DNA from: Enoplolaimus lenunculus
Lineage: Eukaryota > Nematoda > Enoplea > Enoplida > Thoracostomopsidae
DNA length: 64,000 bases
NCBI GenBank assembly: GCA_030248215.1
Contig: JASANG010001679.1
Span: 184,181-248,180 of the forward strand
Reading direction: 5' to 3'
Under the pieces are notes generated by a model that was not told where the DNA came from, did no database searches, and saw only the letters and a list, made by a program, of their open reading frames with translations. Below, one piece after another: positions 47,001 through 60,455 of this stretch. The position numbers and the translations under genes were made by a program. Positions within the stretch are counted from its first letter, which is position 1. Each line of letters starts with the position of its first letter.

Positions 47001-50000
47001 ATTATACGACGGAAAAAACTGCTTCGTTCGCGATTGTGTTTGCAATTGTATTTAGTGGTGTAACTGGTATCATGGCTGGTGCGAACATGAGCGGTGAGCT
47101 GCGAGAACCTGGTCGGTCTATACCGTTTGGAACCCTTCAGGTAAGTGGGTTATTCCGTTGTGCACAAATGCTTGTTACAGAGATAATCTTGTGTACACTA
47201 GCTTGTTAGAGGAGTACTATTCTGAAAAATTAGTGTGTCGGCGCAGCGCAATGGCTCTAAAACTTGCTCGTTTCGAAATTATTACTGGGTAATAACAGAA
47301 TACCTGATACTCTTAAAGAATATGCAACTGCACATTTTGTTGTTGAAAAGAATGTACCAAGCCAGGGCGCAGAGCGGAACTGGATTATATAGGAACCGGA
47401 ACTGCAAATCTATATCGGAATAGGAACTACACGTTTTGTGACTATACGGATAATTTGTATTGACAAAAACCCCCGCCCCAAATGGGGGTATGGGAAAAAT
47501 GCAAAGAGAGTAGTGCATTGAGTGTCACGCATATTTTAAGAAGTTGCGCACTCTTTTGTAAAGTTTATCGACTCTTGGTAATTAATATATAATGCATATT
47601 TTAAAAATTTATGTTTGCGGAATACGTTAATCCCGTGGCCACTTTGTATCAAGGCAGAAAACTGGAACAGGATGTTGTGGCATAAATTTTGTGAAATTTT
47701 GATTTAGATTATCCGTGCCGCTTTCTTATACATAAATATAGCTTATTTGTGATTGTGAACTGTTTACCGTTATTGTTTTAGGCTGTTGGCTTTACGTTTG
47801 TAATTTACTTTTTAACCAATTTTCTTCTTGGGTCAAGTTGTTCTCGTGGCCTTTTGAAAAACAATTACATGGTGATGCAAGATATTAATATATGTTCGCC
47901 TTTGGTTATTATTGGCATCATTTGTACCACGTTTTTTGCTGGACTCAGTAATCTGATTGGTGCATCGCGTGTACTTGTACGTCTAGCCGAAGATAAGTTG
48001 TTCGGTAAGTATCCGTACCGTTTTCTCCTGGAAAAGCTTTCTGTACAGCTTTTCATTTTGAAATGTTCAACTTAAAGTTCAGTTCTTTATAAAATATAAG
48101 ATGGTGTATGTTGAATAATATTGACACCCATATTAGAAATTTTAATACGTTTATAACAGACTCCTCATCAATATTTTAGACAGCAATAAAGAATCAAGGG
48201 AAATTAAAATAAGTTCAGACTGTGTAACGGGTCAAATTGAGTCTAAATACCTTGAGGTGTCTTTTATTGATGCCTACTTATCTATCAATCAATTAATGGA
48301 CACATCGACTTTCAGAAAAACAGTTTGATGAAGGTAATCATGAATAGGATAGCTCAATTTCACAAAGCAACGGTTACGGTTGTTAAACCTTGGAATTACA
48401 GTGGTGTTGTGTTAGTCACATTGTTACTGGGAAAGCTTTGAAAACAAAACAGCTCTTGCCAACTTTAGTTATAATTTGAATTTTTGCAAAAGTGCCTGCT
48501 TCTTACTGTCAATTGCAATTGTAAAGTTTTTTATTTTACATAGAAAGTTCGTTACTTAATTAAAAATTGTTTTGACATTCAGGTCAACTGTTGTATCCAG
48601 CAACAATTACAGTGTGTGGAAGCAATCCAATTATCGCAGTATTGATGGCTTGGAGTTTAGTTATTGTAAGTTTGTTAGACAAACGGAAACGATTGTTTCT
48701 CAGGGTGTCGAATTAATTTAATGGTTTCGATAATCTGAAATAAAAAGATCCATTTTCAGAATTTCGTGGCATATTTCGAACCCTTTATAATTCTACGAGT
48801 TGAACCAGTCCAGAAATATTTACGTACTCCTTTAAATTCTATGGGTGTAAATGAGCAGCTATGTTCCGGTGTGAATAAAGTTGGCTGCCTTGGCAAACGG
48901 TTATTTATTTTTTCTGTAGATTTTAATGATTGGCTGCAATTGGTACTTCTGTAGCGCCATGCAATGAGTAGCTTAACTTTATACTTTACTTATTATGATA
49001 AGCGCGAATTGTTTAAATTTACGCTTGAAAAATTTAGTGTTATTTCATATTTTATAACAATGACACATTGTTATTTTTTAGTGTGTTCTTCTACTGGGAA
49101 CGTTGAATTTGATCGCTCAAATTGCGTCCATTTTCTTTTTGCTATCATATGCAGGCGTTAATATGGCGTGCCTTGCACTCGATCTTGCCTCAGCGCCTAA
49201 TTTCCGGTAAGTTTTTGGTGTTAATCAGTCGTACAGGATGTCGCCTACTGCGGCTAATACATTGAGCCAAGCAGGGCGTAAAGCGAAACTGATTTCCAAA
49301 TTTGTACCAGATTCGTAAATAGAATCGGAACTGTAAATTTTGTGACTATGCGGATAATTTGTATTAACAAGTATAATATTGATTTAGGGGCCTGTTGGCT
49401 TGCAGCAATTATCAAAAACTTCTCGTTAACACAAATTGGCAATCATTTTTGGCTCGGTAAACTAAACTACAATCAATTATTGATAAGTTAACTCCTTGAA
49501 ATCAATTTAATAGATGCAGAATTTTTATGCAACATATCACAACAAGTATGCCTAAAATTGAAATGACGAATTTCCAATTCCGACTGCGTGTGTAATCGGA
49601 ATCAAAACTCGTTTTAAATCGAAATTCTACTCTAGCTACAGGTTAATTTACATAATTGGTTAAGCCTAAATTGGGATTTTTTTAACATATTTCACTAATT
49701 AGTACGGTTACAAGCAATGTAAATTCAGTACTAAATGGTTTTTGGTCGCGAGGAATCTGAATAAATTGTCTGCAAATCTTCAAAACCGATAATTGAGTAG
49801 GTATCTAATCGCTAACTTGCATATTAGCATAATTGATAAGCCTAAATTGGGACTTTTTGCAATATATCATTAATTATTAGGGTTACAAGCAATCTAATTT
49901 CAGCAATAAATGAATTTTGGGTGCGGGCAATCTGAATAAATTGTCTACAAACCTTCAAAACAGATAACTGAATAGAGCTAGATAATTGCTAATTTGCATA

Positions 50001-53000
50001 TAGTTAGCTAATAACTAATTTGCATATTAGCTTAATTGCTTAAGTGTGTTCGAGCTTCGCTCGATACATGTAGTCTCGCTACGACTGGTTGGCCCACAAC
50101 AGCTTTCTGATGTTGTATAGTAAGAATCCTTTCACAAGCCACGAGTTATGGTTTTGTCTATTAATCCTGTAACATTTAACTGAATTCAATTCGTGCATAG
50201 TTTGGCCAGTTAAACTGAAACACTGCTGACGTAGTAACACTTTGGTTTAGGCCAAATTTTCAATACTTTTCGTGGCATACAGCATTGGCAGGTCTTGCCG
50301 GATCTATAGCGATGATGTTTATCATCGATCCTGTGTTCACTGGTGTCGCAATTATAATACTGTTACTGCTTTTAATGTCGCTTCACTACTTAGCACCAAT
50401 GGCAAGCTGGGGATCAATCAGTCAAGCATTGATTTTTCACCAGGTATGTCAAGTGTTTAAACCAAGGGGTGAGAACGGGAAATCTAAGTAAAACAATTTG
50501 TTTTAAAATTATTGTTTGTTAATTTTTAGCCACCATTTTAGCCTTAGCCTGTTTGAACTTTCAAAACATTTTTATAAGTTTGTTTTGCTTATAGTTCTCT
50601 AGTATACCGTAATGTTAACTAATAGATTTTCATTTACATCAGCACTAGTTTCAGTTTCAGGATAATGAACTTTGGGTTTTTTGATTTATTCAGTGAGTTC
50701 GTGAGCCGTGGTTCTTAATAATATATCTTACCTTCGTTGTAGATAGCTTGGAAGTACTGAAGCTGAAGGATTTGTTTATGAACGTTGCGCAGAATTTTTA
50801 TCTGATGTGAACATAAAAACATCACTATTGTTTTTTGTCGTTCACATTCTATGTTTTTGTAGGTGCGGAAATATCTGTTGTTACTGGACTCACGTAAAGA
50901 TCATGTGAAATATTGGCGGCCTCAAATGCTTTTGCTGGTCAACAATCCAGTGTCGTGCTGTCCTCTGATTGATTTTGTCAATGATCTGAAAAAATCCGGC
51001 CTATATATTATAGGTGATTGGTTTTGTCTTAAGCAAATAGACATGTGGTTCGGAGTTACAGGGTTGCGTTTTAATTTACGTTTATTATTACTGCTTGTTC
51101 TTGTAAGATGCTTTCAGTCTGGAATATTCTAAATATTTTAATGGCTATTTTGAGTGAAAAATTTTATAAAGTGTCTTGTGTAAGTGCATCGGTTTAGTGC
51201 ATAGTCACAATTGCTTATTGTACCGTATTTGCAGGACATGTTAAACAAGGCGATTTTGATAATTGTCGAGAGGATCGGGTGGTTGATGATTATCCGTATT
51301 GGCTAGGACTTGTGGACTACATGCGAGTTAAAGCGTTTGTTGAACTGACCGTTGCAGATACTATCCGACACGGCATTCAACATTTGGTTCGAATCTCGGG
51401 TGAGTGCATGGGTGTAATCATAGTATGAACTTTTTAGTGTTCATATATGTGTTCGTGGATCTCAATGCGGGTTTTCAGTTTAGTTTCTATATTGGTACTC
51501 AAGTTATATCAGAGCTGTTTAGTTCGAGTTCTGCACATTGGCAGCAAGATAGATTATGTGAAAGACAACATATTTCATTTATTACACATTCACAATATTG
51601 TTACCACACAAGGTTTATTCTCTACTTACCCTGCCCCCAACGATTGGTTTCATCCCAACATACAGTTGATTGGTTTCAGTCCGGTTGGTTTCACCACAAC
51701 GCGGGGGTTCACCCTAACGTTTGCTTTCACGCAAACAGTTGGTTTCACCCGAGCCGTTGATTCATCCCAATCGTAGGTTTCAACCCAACGGTTGATTTCA
51801 TTCCAGCGGTTGATTTTACCCCAACCGCTAGTTTCACCCCAGTGGTTAGCCGCACCTCAACGGTTGGTTTTCATCTCAACGGTAGTTTCACTACAACGCA
51901 TGTGTTCGTCTTGACGGATCGTTTTTATTTGAACGGTTGGTTTCATAAATGTAACTGTTTTCAGAGTAGAAATGTGACAGTATTAAAATTTTTGCCAATG
52001 CCGATACCAATGCCGATTTTTATTTCGAAAATATGCCCATACTGATGACGATTCAAATTTAATACACGATGTTTAAAGAACCAAAAATAAAATGGAAAAT
52101 TACATCATTATAAATGCAAAATTACATCATTATAAATGCAAAATTACATCATTATAAATGCAAAATTACATCATTATAAATGCAAAGACTTAGACTAACA
52201 ACCGTAAAAGATAATTTTATGTAATTTTACGAGAACGGTTCATTTAAACTAAATTTTTCAAACTCAAACGCAAGAGAGAAAAATTTTCCTGATCAGACGC
52301 ACTGATATACGCCAGCAAATGAAATTGGTAGCATTCCAACTCACTGTTATGTGCTAAAAGTCTGGGCAAAGAATTGACAGTTTTTTGCAGTGCCGATTAT
52401 TACCAATGCCGATTAATCGGCACATTATTCCTATTTCAGTGCTTGTTTTTACGAAAATAGTTTATTCGACTTTATGATGTATTTACGTTCAAATCATAGT
52501 GTTGTGAAGCCGTACTTCAAGTCATACTATTCACGTGCTGTTTCACGGCATGAAGATAGCTAATATACAGATGACGAATCCTGTTATGTAAATAAATTAC
52601 AGCACAAAAACATTTGCATCAGAATACTATATATGTTGCACATGAACAGCGGGCATTAAGCCATTTATCGTGGGAGTTATGGCATCATTAGTCTAGTATA
52701 TATTAGCCTACTCTTGTCCTTTACTGGGCACTGTTGAGTGCATGTTACTTTTCTGGAATAAAACTTGCTCTGTATTCCTCCGCTCAGGTTCAACTGTGTT
52801 TTGCTTTGTTTATTTCTTGTGGTTGCTTTCTTACGCTTAAGAAACGCAACATATTTTGGCGATCAGGTTTTCCGGACATCAACTGTTTTTTTGTTCATTT
52901 TACTGAGGTTCATTACCCTGTTATGTTTCCGTGGTTTTTGGCTTTGCGACTGCAGAACTGGTTTCAACGCATGTCAATCGGATCAATTCCGTTGAGCTAA

Positions 53001-56000
53001 GTGGCGCAGAAGTCAAGTCGCCTTGCTTCCACAATCGCTCCCTCGTTTAACTGGTGTCAACTCAAAGCACAATCGACTACGAAGTCCGTGCGGGTCGAAT
53101 TCGTTTTTTTGTCGATCGGTGTCAATTGCAGTGTCTCAATTCATTACGAACCGTTCCAGTCCTTTCGGGTTGTTCAATTCTTTCGAGCAAGTGTTGCCGA
53201 CAATCGAGCCAGTCAACCCAAGAATCGAGTGTCGAACCAATCAATCTTTCAGTCGAGTGTCAAAGCCAGTCAATCTTTCGGCGAGTGTCAAATCCAGTCA
53301 ACCCTTTTGCCGTTTCCCAAACCAGGTCAATCGTTAACACAAGTCAAATCAATTCGAGGCAACGATGTCAGAGACGGCTGAGCTGATCAAAATGTTATAG
53401 CAGCAACATCAACAACAAATGCAGGCTATTCAAAAGCAAAACGAGGTTCTCATGTCGGCGTTGGTCAAATCGAGCACACCAGTAAAGGTCAACCACACGA
53501 TTCCCTCGTTCAATGCCTTCGATGCGTCAAGCGAATTGTGGCACGATTATTGGGCCCGTTTTGTCACATTCCTCGGTGCACATTCAATTCCCGAGGACAA
53601 ACAGGCCCAAGTGTTTTTGACGAATCAAATGCCCGTCACGTACAAGTTGCTGTCGAATATGGCATCCCAGGAGTCGCCGCCAAAGGATGTCAATGAGCTC
53701 ACAATCAAGCAGCTTGAAGATTACATGAAAATCCAGTACGATCCGAAGCTTTATACGGTTCGAGAGCGATTCAAGTTTTGGTCGGCGATGTCGCGGAAGC
53801 CGGGTGAAACGGTGCAAGAGCTAGCCGCGCGTATTCGAGCTGATGCTGTCACGTGCGATTTTCCCTCAATAGCAGATCCACTAGACGAGGACCTGCGAAC
53901 GCGTTTCATTTGTTCAGTCAACAACGAAGCTGTGCTCAAAGCTTTGTTCAAGATCAAAGATGACGAATTGACGTTTTCAAGGGCAATCAGTGTCGCTATG
54001 GAAACTGAAGACGCTGCGAAGGTGGCGAAAGAGACCGTATATTGCAATCCAAGGCCTGTCAATGCAGTGTCCTCGAAGTCAAAACAAATCAAACCTCAAC
54101 AAAAACCGCAGAACCCGAAGTTCAACGCAAAACCGAAACGGACGTTTCAATTTCCGAAGGGTACATGTGGTCGTTGTGGCAAAGCCGGTCACACGGGCAA
54201 AGACTGTCGACACAAGGACACCGAATGTCTTCATTGCCACAAGAAGGGTCATTTGCAATCGGTTTGTTTGTCGAAGCAGACGGAATCGCGTTCAACGAAA
54301 ACCATCAACAAGGTCCTGCCAACCAAAGTTCTGTCGATCAATTCTGTTCCCAAATTTTGTCAACAAATTCATCTGAATGGTGTTCCAGTGACTTTCGAGG
54401 TCGACACCGGATCATCCGACAACTTCTGCTCCGAAGCTGTTTGGTCTTCTCTAGGCAAGCCAGTTCTCGTTTCAGTCGACGGTCGTTACGAAAGTGCCAC
54501 TGGGGACCCCCTTCCAATCCGAGGATCATTTACGGCCAACGCAGCCCTGGACGAACAGTTGGAAAAGCAGATCGAGATCAATGTTGTTCAAATTCCAAAC
54601 CTCAATCTACTGGGTCGTAATGCTATTTTCGATCTATCAATTGACGTTAATTCGCTTCTTCGACGGCAAAACACTAATTCATCTGTGATTCACTCAATCT
54701 CGACCAGTCCTAAAGTGGATGTAGCTCTTCAACGATCATGCAAAGATCTGTGTAAAGAGTTCCCTGACGTTTTTAAACAGGAACTTGGATGTCTGAAGGA
54801 CTTCGAATTAGATGTTCAGTTTCTTCCCGATTCTAAACCGGTCTTTTGTAAGCCGCGTCCTGTTCCTTTCGCAATACAAGCTGATCTAACACAAGCATAC
54901 GAAAGCGGAATTCAGCGCGGTGTCTGGAAACCGGTACAATTCAACAACTATGGAAAACCGGTCGTGCCCATTCGCAAGCAGCTTCTTCCAGGCCAATCCA
55001 AAGCTAAACTCCGAGTCTGCGGTGATTACTCTGTCACTGTCAACCCACAACTTGAACCCCATCGACAGCCAATACCCCTTTCCGATGATCTTATGCGAAA
55101 ACTAGGTGGCGGTTATGGTTTCACTAAGGTGGATCTAGCCGATGCATATAATCAAGTTCCTCTAGCTCCGGAAAGTCAACGGCGTCTCGCACTCAGCACT
55201 CATCGAGGCGTTCTTTTCCAAATGCGCCTTCCATTTGGAATCAAATCCGCTCCAGGGTACTTTCAACAGATAATGGAGCAAGTGACGTGCGATCTCAAAG
55301 GTGTCGCCGTTTATCTTGACGACATATTAGTCAGCGGTTCAGATGCCGCTGATCACTTGCGCAACCTTCGAGAATTGCTCCAGCGCTTCAACGACAAGGG
55401 TTTAAGATGTCGACTGGAGAAATGTTCTTTTGCCCAAGCTAAGGTGGAATATCTTGGTTACACGTTGTCGAGCGAAGGTATTGCCAAGGGACCGAAGGTG
55501 GATGGTGTTCGACACATGCCACCACCACACGATGTTCTGAGCCTTCAATCATTCCTCGGATCTATACAATTTTATGGAAAATTTCTGCCAAACCTGTCAA
55601 CCATCGTTGCCCCGCTCAACAGGCTAACTCGGAAGCAGGTTCAGTGGCAATGGGGTGCCTCCGAATAAGCTGCTTTCCAACAGCTTAAAGACATGTTATG
55701 TGCAGATACTGTGTTGGCCCACTACAATCCCGAAACGCCCGTTGGGATCTCCTGTGATGCGTCCGAAGTTGGAGTGGGTGCTGTTTTGTTTCATCGCTAT
55801 GGCGACGGAACTGAACGCCCTATCGCTTACGCGTCCAAAACACTTGCGGACACTCAACGGAAATACAGCCAGATTCAACGCGAAGCATTGTCAATCGTGT
55901 TCGGGCTTCGAAAATTTCATCAGTTTTTATACGGAAACTCATTCATTTTGATCACAGATCATAAACCACTGCTTGCATTGTTCAATCCCGCAAAATCAAC

Positions 56001-59000
56001 TCCAGCTCTTGCGGCTAATCGCCTCGCTCGCTGGTCGCTACTTCTCAGTCAGTACGATTACCAAATCGAGTACCGGAAGACGTCAGACCACGGAAACGCT
56101 GACGCACTAAGCCGCCTTCCGTCCGGTCCTGACGTTCGCTTTGATGGCGAGGAAGGTGAAGCGGACGTCGACACCGTGTGTCAAATTCGAACTCTCAGTC
56201 TTCAAGTGCGGCCGACTGATTCTTCATCGATGGCAAAAGAATCACGTAAAGGATGGCCGAAGTCAAACACTTCACCATCCGCATCCGCAGAAACCATCAA
56301 CGATTATCGAAAACTGGCCGACTCACTATCCGTGGTTAATGGATGTTTACTTTATGGATGTCGTTTGGTCGTTCCCACTGCACTGAGAAAGACGGTGCTC
56401 AACATACTTCACACGGGTCACTTCGGCATTCAACGCATGAAACAGTTAGCCCGCACATCTATATATTGGCCACGAATAGACAACGATAATGCTGATGTTT
56501 GCCGAGATTGTGATAATTGTGCGGCGCACCCAAACGCTCCTTCCCGTCCTTCCATTCATCCATGGATGATGCCAGAGAAACATTGGAGTCGAATACATGT
56601 TGATCACGCAATTAATTTTATGGGAACGAATTGGCTTATAGTGGTGGATGCGTTTTCCAAATATCCTTGCATTCACCCAACGGCTTCAATCTCGGCAACA
56701 GCTACAAAGAGGCTGCTTGACGAAAACTTCGCTCATTTTGGCTATCCACATTCAATTGTGACGGACAACGCGACTGCTTTTCACTCCGCAGAGATCCAGC
56801 TCTGGTGTCAAGAACGAGGCATCACACATCTTACTGGTGCGCCATATTATCCGGCAACAAACGGTGCAGCTGAGCGAATGGTTGAAACTTTCAAACAGTC
56901 TATGCGAAAGTCAACGTTGCCTGTTCCAGAGGCTTTGCATGAGTTCCTTATCCAGTATCGACGGACTCCTCTTGAAACTGCTTTTTCTCCTAGCGAATTA
57001 TTAAATGGACGACAGATCCGCAGTAAGGTTGACATTTTACTTCCGTCTCCTCCGCACATCGCTCAAGCACGTCAGTCTCTCCAGGCAGCAAAATATCAAT
57101 CCGAAAAATTGTCGAAATCTGTCAATCAAGTCGCACCAGAATTTTCAGTTGGTACGCCATGCTATGCTCAATACTTTGGACCTCGACAAGATCGAGAAGC
57201 TCGTTGGGTTCCGGCGATAGTGACAAAGGTTTTCGGATCGCGAACGGTCAACGTTATGGTGTTGCCCCGAGGTCCGATTTGGCGAAGACACTTACATCAG
57301 CTACAACGGCGAGTCGTGTCAGAAGAGGACAACCAGCCGGGGCATGATCCTTCGTTAAATGTCTCAGCGGCGACCAGTAATCTACGTAGTCTCCCATCAA
57401 GTTCAGAATACGGGCCGAATAATCCGCGACGATCAACGCGCGAAAGAAAGCCGGTGGATCGTTTGCGATATTGATCACAAACTGGTCGGAAGGTGTTGTG
57501 AAGCCGTGCTTCAAGTCATACTATTCACGTGCTGTTTCACGGCATGAAGATAGCTAATATACAGATGACGAATCCTATTATGTAAATAAATTACAGCACA
57601 AAAACATTTGCATCAGAATACTATATATGTTGCACATGAACAGCGGGCATTTAGCCATTTATCGTGGGAGTTATGGCATCATAACTCTAGTATATATTAG
57701 CCTACTCTTGTCCTTTACTGGGCACTGTTGAGTGCATATTACTTTTCTGGAATAAAACTTGCTCTGTATTTCTCCGCTCAGGTTCAACTGTGTTTTGTTT
57801 TGTTTATTTCTTGTGGTTGCTTTCTTACGCTTAAGAAACGCAACACATAGGTTAACCAGACTTTTAATTTTTCTCAGTTGGAGTGGTGGGTGAACTAATT
57901 TAGCTTTGTAATTTTGTTGAAACTGGAAAAATTACTCAGCACTTGAGCAATGAAGGATCTCTTCTCATGCGTACTAAAATAATATTAAACAAGATGAGTA
58001 CTGTTGTTTGACCTACATGGAAAATCGTCAACGAATATTAGCGTGCGAAATTTTACTAATTGAACCATTAATTCTTTAGAAATATATTGCGTACTCCAAA
58101 ATTGTTCCACTTTTTTATGTCAGTGGTTTTGTTTTTGGAAGAGATGATTTATATACTTTATGTCAAGGGAATGCTTCAATGCTGTTTGAGCAAGCTTAAT
58201 ATTATGTTTGTGCTTTTCACTGCAGAAACGTTGCAAATAATGATGAACATATATGTGATTATAGGTATCGGTGCAATGAAGCCAAACACTGTTGTGATCG
58301 GTTTTTACGAGCGCAGCGTCGCTGCTGGACAGCAAACTGTTGGAGGACCAAAGGATCAAAATGGCTTGAAACCCAGCATAGATACTTTTCACAAATCGAA
58401 TATGTTAAAATCGATCAAATACGCAAGACTTGAACGAGGTAAGTTTAGCTTTAGCAATCTTTCGCTCAAGTTGAACCTTTTATTAATGATATATAAATGA
58501 AGTCGGGAAAATGTACTGAGTACTGAAGTTGGTGTTCTTTTTGACCTAAACGCTGCTTCAGCCGTTATGGAACCAAAAACACTAAAACTTGATAAATTGG
58601 CACCCATAACACAACAATAACCTAGTTACCAAGTGACTAAATGGTTACAATCCGAAAAACAGATCAAACTTAGTTGACGTTCCGCATTGAAACTTAGTGC
58701 AGAATGCATACGTTGGGCGTTCCAGCTTTAATACTATAACTTTGAATTTTAGAAGATATCCAAGAATATTTCCGTGAACTACGAACGCTCGAGTTGGAAT
58801 CGCAAAAGCAGCAACGAATACGCGATGGCAACGGTCGCGTGGATACTTCGAACAGCACTGAGCATTTGTCGAAAGTTGAATACGTACACATCATGCAAGA
58901 TTGTCTGCGATTGCATAAAAATTTGTGTGTTGCTAGACATTTTACGTCAATGGATAAATGGTCGTTATTTCGAGATCCAGAAGCAACCTATATTGATGTG

Positions 59001-60022
59001 TGGCCAATTGATATGGAACGCCCTGGTTCGTTTTCGTCCGGGTTTGACAATTCGTGTTTGTATTTGCTGCAGCTGGCATGCATACTGAATATGGTTTCGA
59101 AATGGAAGTCCCGGATGAAGCTGCGCGTGTTTCTGTGCATTACTTCGTTGCAAGTAAGGCGGATGTGTATTTCAGTGGGTTAGAATATAACGATGGCTGT
59201 TGTAAAATTTCCTCGACATATAAACTTAAGATTTAAGGCATGCTTATGTGTAGAATCTTCTATTTTCGTTTTCTTCTGTTAAAATCATATAAAGCATTGA
59301 TGTGTGTTATTTAAACCAAAATACTCTTAACAATTCAACTATACGCTTAACTCAACCAAACTGTGCGATACCCAAAAATATCAAAATAGTAAAATTAAAT
59401 GATTGACCCGATAGAGTTCAAGAGCATTTTGTGTTGCATGTGTTTCTAAAAGCGAATCCGATGGTTTCTCTTGAAAATGGGTAAAGTGTTACATGAGTAG
59501 TTTAGTGCAATTTGCTGACTTGTGTATGAATTAATATTCTGACTCTAGTTTCACATTTAACAGGATGTGAAAAATCGAGACAACCAGTTACGTAAAATGT
59601 TACAACAAATCCGAATTAAAGCGAAAACGATTATGGTACCATGGGATCATGTCGTGTGTCATTTGCCGCAGAGCAACAACTCAAAGATGACACCGCAGAA
59701 TGGTTCAACTGGCACCACAACACCGATATCACCGTCTGAATTGGGGGTCGATGCGGCGTCTGCCAAAACCGTTCCGCCCACAGCTGTGGAGCCATCCTTA
59801 GATTTTGCAACGGTTTCACCTAGATATGTTCAAGCGATGAACGAAACCATACGCCGGCACACTGATCGAAGCTCATCGGTTTTGTTTGTTAACATGCCGG
59901 TGCCTCCGGCGTCACCCTCGCAGTACGCAGCGTATTTGAACAATTTAGATAGTTTAACCACCGGGTTGCCACCCACGCTACTTGTGCATGGAATTGCATC
60001 TGTGATATCGACGGCTTTGTAA
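41007..60022 (+). CDS. SLC12A9: SLC12A9-type cation-chloride cotransporter family protein (complete, 16 exons)
   Basis: Exons 41007-41292, 43036-43191, 43434-43568, 44356-44487, 44928-45109, 45497-45607, 46961-47140, 47782-48004, 48583-48665, 49082-49206, 50251-50443, 50863-51013, 51235-51399, 58265-58438, 58753-59153 and 59564-60022 join in phase to 1051 residues, somewhat longer than the roughly 900-residue vertebrate protein. A polar N-terminus (1-95) precedes the transporter core. Typical words are [105 protein letters not shown] and [19 protein letters not shown]. The loop encoded by exon 6 has NGS, NVT and NYT glycosylation sites, so it should be extracellular. The cytoplasmic C-terminus has [21 protein letters not shown] and ends [19 protein letters not shown]. 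The family is a divergent SLC12 branch; transport substrate is not inferred. The ATG follows a good acceptor by 69 bases. No break was seen. Confidence 0.93.
41293..43035 (+). other. SLC12A9 intron 1
   Basis: This 1743-bp intron is T-rich on the plus strand. I see no exon or clear transposon in it. Confidence 0.7.
45655..46488. repeat. Duplicated block of about 265 bp in SLC12A9 intron 6, first copy split by an insertion
   Basis: Segment A (45655-45787, from GGTATTCACCTGCCTTCCAT) recurs at 46224-46357. Segment B (46094-46222, from AACAAGTGATTGAGCATAGC) recurs at 46358-46488. In the second copy A and B are continuous. In the first they are separated by about 305 bp rich in GAGACT/AGTCTC words (45819-45950 and beyond). 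A related GAGACT piece lies at about 46787-46853. Confidence 0.8.
47235..47480. repeat. Dispersed repeat in SLC12A9 intron 7
   Basis: AGCCAGGGCGCAGAGCGGAAC, AACTACACGTTTTGTGACTA and CGGATAATTTGTATTGACAA recur in intron 10 at about 49262-49375. The element's ends are not clear. Confidence 0.45.
49651..50010. repeat. Two direct repeats of about 178 bp in SLC12A9 intron 10
   Basis: Units start near 49651 and 49829 with CATAATTG(G/A)..TAAGCCTAAATTGGGA, and share GGTTACAAGCAAT, GGAATCTGAATAAATTGTCT-like and CTTCAAAAC words. They are about 80-85% alike by eye. A further short run of TAATTTGCATAT units follows. Confidence 0.7.
51631..51947. repeat. Degenerate 18-19-bp tandem repeat in intron 13
   Basis: About seventeen variants of GGTTGGTTTCACCCCAAC follow each other. 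Open frames across it simply translate the repeat and are not counted as genes. Confidence 0.75.
51988..52422 (-). mobile_element. MITE with TGCCGAT/ATCGGCA ends in intron 13
   Basis: GCCAATGCCGATACCAATGC at the left and ACCAATGCCGATTAATCGGCA at the right. CATTCCAACTCACTG and a GCCAGCAAATGAAATT stretch are shared in reverse with the element at 62551. It contains the 22-bp tandem repeat and ends 78 bp before the LTR element. Confidence 0.55.
52096..52183. repeat. 22-bp tandem repeat, four exact units
   Basis: Four head-to-tail copies start at 52096, 52118, 52140 and 52162, each AAAATTACATCATTATAAAT plus GC. There are no spacers, so it is not a CRISPR array. Confidence 0.92.
52500..52851 (+). 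repeat. Left LTR
   Basis: It begins TGTTGTGAAGCC and ends GAAACGCAACA, with TG...CA borders. A possible primer-binding site starts just inside (TTTTGGCGATCAGG); the matching tRNA was not identified. Confidence 0.9.
57494..57845 (+). repeat. Right LTR
   Basis: Same length and borders as the left LTR and about 98% identical to it. A short purine-rich stretch (GGTCGGAAGG) lies directly before it. Confidence 0.9.
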
Positions 60023-60449
60023 GTTTGTAAGATATAGTTGAGAAGCTTTTCGCGTGTACACTTTGTTCCCACATTTAAGCTTTGATTAACCTATATCTGA
60101 GCATAATGAACCTTTATGTAAGCTTTAGTTTATGTCTAAACCGTGGCCTTGAATGTGGGAAAAGTGTACAAGCTAGCTAACTTTATTTTATGGTAAAGTG
60201 TTTTCGCAACAGTTTCAATTTAAGGCTTTAAGTTACTTCTAAATCGGCAACATATTGGTATTTTGTCTGACTTTTATATGAAATTCCTACAGCAAGTTTA
60301 GCCGTGCAATCAGTCTGTGGTTCTCAATTATCATATCGCATAAGTGGGATATTTCTAAACAATATGTGGTTTGTATATACTGTTTTATTAATGTGTAATT
60401 TTTCTAAATAATCAAAGCTTGCATGCATATTTTGGCATCGCTTATGAAT

Positions 60450-60455
60450 AATAAA
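60450..60455 (+). terminator. AATAAA poly(A) signal candidate for SLC12A9
   Basis: An AATAAA lies about 430 bp after the stop codon, a reasonable 3' UTR length. Other A-rich variants occur nearby, so the choice is tentative. Confidence 0.4.

Larger units (their letters stand above)
52500..57845 (+). mobile_element. Ty3/gypsy LTR retrotransposon in SLC12A9 intron 13
   Basis: A 5346-bp element with 352-bp LTRs and a 5-bp target duplication CATAG (52495-52499 and 57846-57850), lying in the same direction as the gene. Parts in order: left LTR, leader, Gag (about 53.4-54.1 kb), two CCHC zinc knuckles (about 54.17-54.27 kb), aspartic protease (DTGSS, about 54.4 kb), reverse transcriptase (YLDD, about 55.3 kb), RNase H (about 55.7-56.1 kb), integrase with HHCC and catalytic core (about 56.4-57.0 kb), right LTR. 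The order RT-RNase H-integrase places it in Ty3/gypsy; no envelope gene was seen. It is a nearly whole fossil with about one or two breaks. The LTRs differ at about 8 of 352 positions (about 2%), so the insertion is fairly young. Confidence 0.92.

Noticed and set aside
51404-51776. Two overlapping open frames in SLC12A9 intron 13
   Set aside because: They run across the GGTTTCACCCCAAC tandem repeat and past the exon 13 donor; they are repeat translations.
52096-52183. CRISPR-like array
   Set aside because: The units are directly adjacent without spacers and the context is a eukaryotic intron.
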